From Arthrobotrys musiformis (lineage: Eukaryota; Ascomycota; Orbiliomycetes; Orbiliales; Orbiliaceae): 64,000 bases of DNA. Shown one piece after another: positions 63,891 through 64,000 of the stretch (positions within the stretch are counted from its first letter, which is position 1; every line of letters starts with the position of its first letter). A program made the translations under genes and the position numbers. The stretch spans positions 620,001 to 684,000 of the forward strand of contig JAVHJL010000012.1 of the NCBI GenBank assembly GCA_036971715.1. The letters are read 5' to 3'. A model generated the notes under the pieces. The model did no database searches and had not been told where the DNA came from. It saw nothing but the letters and a program-made list of their open reading frames with translations.

Positions 63891-64000
63891 TGATGATTTT
63901 GATTTTGATTTTGATTTTGATTTTGATTTTGATTTTGATTTTGATTTTGATTTTGATTTTGATTTTGATTTTGATTTTGATTTTGATTTTGATTTTGATT
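63891..64000. repeat. (GATTTT)n microsatellite running off the window
   Basis: About 18 units of GATTTT up to the last base. It continues beyond the window. Confidence 0.95.

Overview
The window looks like a repeat-rich stretch of a filamentous ascomycete (Pezizomycotina) genome. The signs are short introns of about 55-80 nt with GTRNGN donors and CTAAC/CTAAT-type branch sites, fungus-specific transcription factors (Zn2Cys6 plus Fungal_trans_2-like, Gti1/Pac2 WOPR, C2H2, Myb/SANT-like), a CBM1-like secreted protein, F-box genes, and Ty3/gypsy and Tad1-like retroelement remains. No species is assigned.

Layout. 0-2.3 kb: MITE copies around a degenerate gene with CxxC pairs and a 166-codon ORF whose 3' end runs into a MITE piece. 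2.3-13.3 kb: the gene-dense, repeat-poor part, with a Zn2Cys6 regulator, a small hypothetical gene, a tRNA-like sequence, a 5'-truncated C2H2 gene and a Gti1/Pac2 regulator carrying two homopolymer frameshifts. 13.8-20.4 kb: a wrecked gypsy element whose RT-RNase H block is inverted relative to gag and integrase, followed by a very AT-rich LINE fragment. 20.4-22.5 kb: microsatellites, a solo LTR and a 9-bp array. 22.57-23.5 kb: a four-exon RING-finger gene. 23.7-28.5 kb: a unit bounded by inverted repeats that contains retroelement Gag and retropepsin sequence but no visible RT. 28.9-36.4 kb: a J-domain gene, a three-exon CBM1-like secreted protein, a hAT-like MITE, a two-exon micro-gene and a two-exon AT-hook gene, interspersed with MITEs and two further 9-bp arrays. 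36.4-64 kb: sparse, mostly small genes (F-box, F-box/LRR-like, coiled-coil and CxxC proteins, a 454-codon ORF of unknown nature, a Myb/SANT-like regulator) in a sea of MITEs, solo LTRs and microsatellites.

Most small genes here are visible only after splicing. I joined exons by donor, branch site and acceptor and kept only joins where the phase closes. The RING, CBM1-like, AT-hook, Myb-like, F-box and 76-aa genes all close perfectly; these are manual models and need RNA support. The main new-looking observations are (a) a TA-flanked MITE family of about 215-245 bp with roughly 17 copies or fragments, in two cases contributing the stop or tail of an ORF; (b) three arrays of a 9-bp unit containing TATAA, in the same orientation upstream of three genes; (c) the Gag-protease unit between inverted repeats; (d) the orphan 454-codon ORF at 50.2-51.6 kb.
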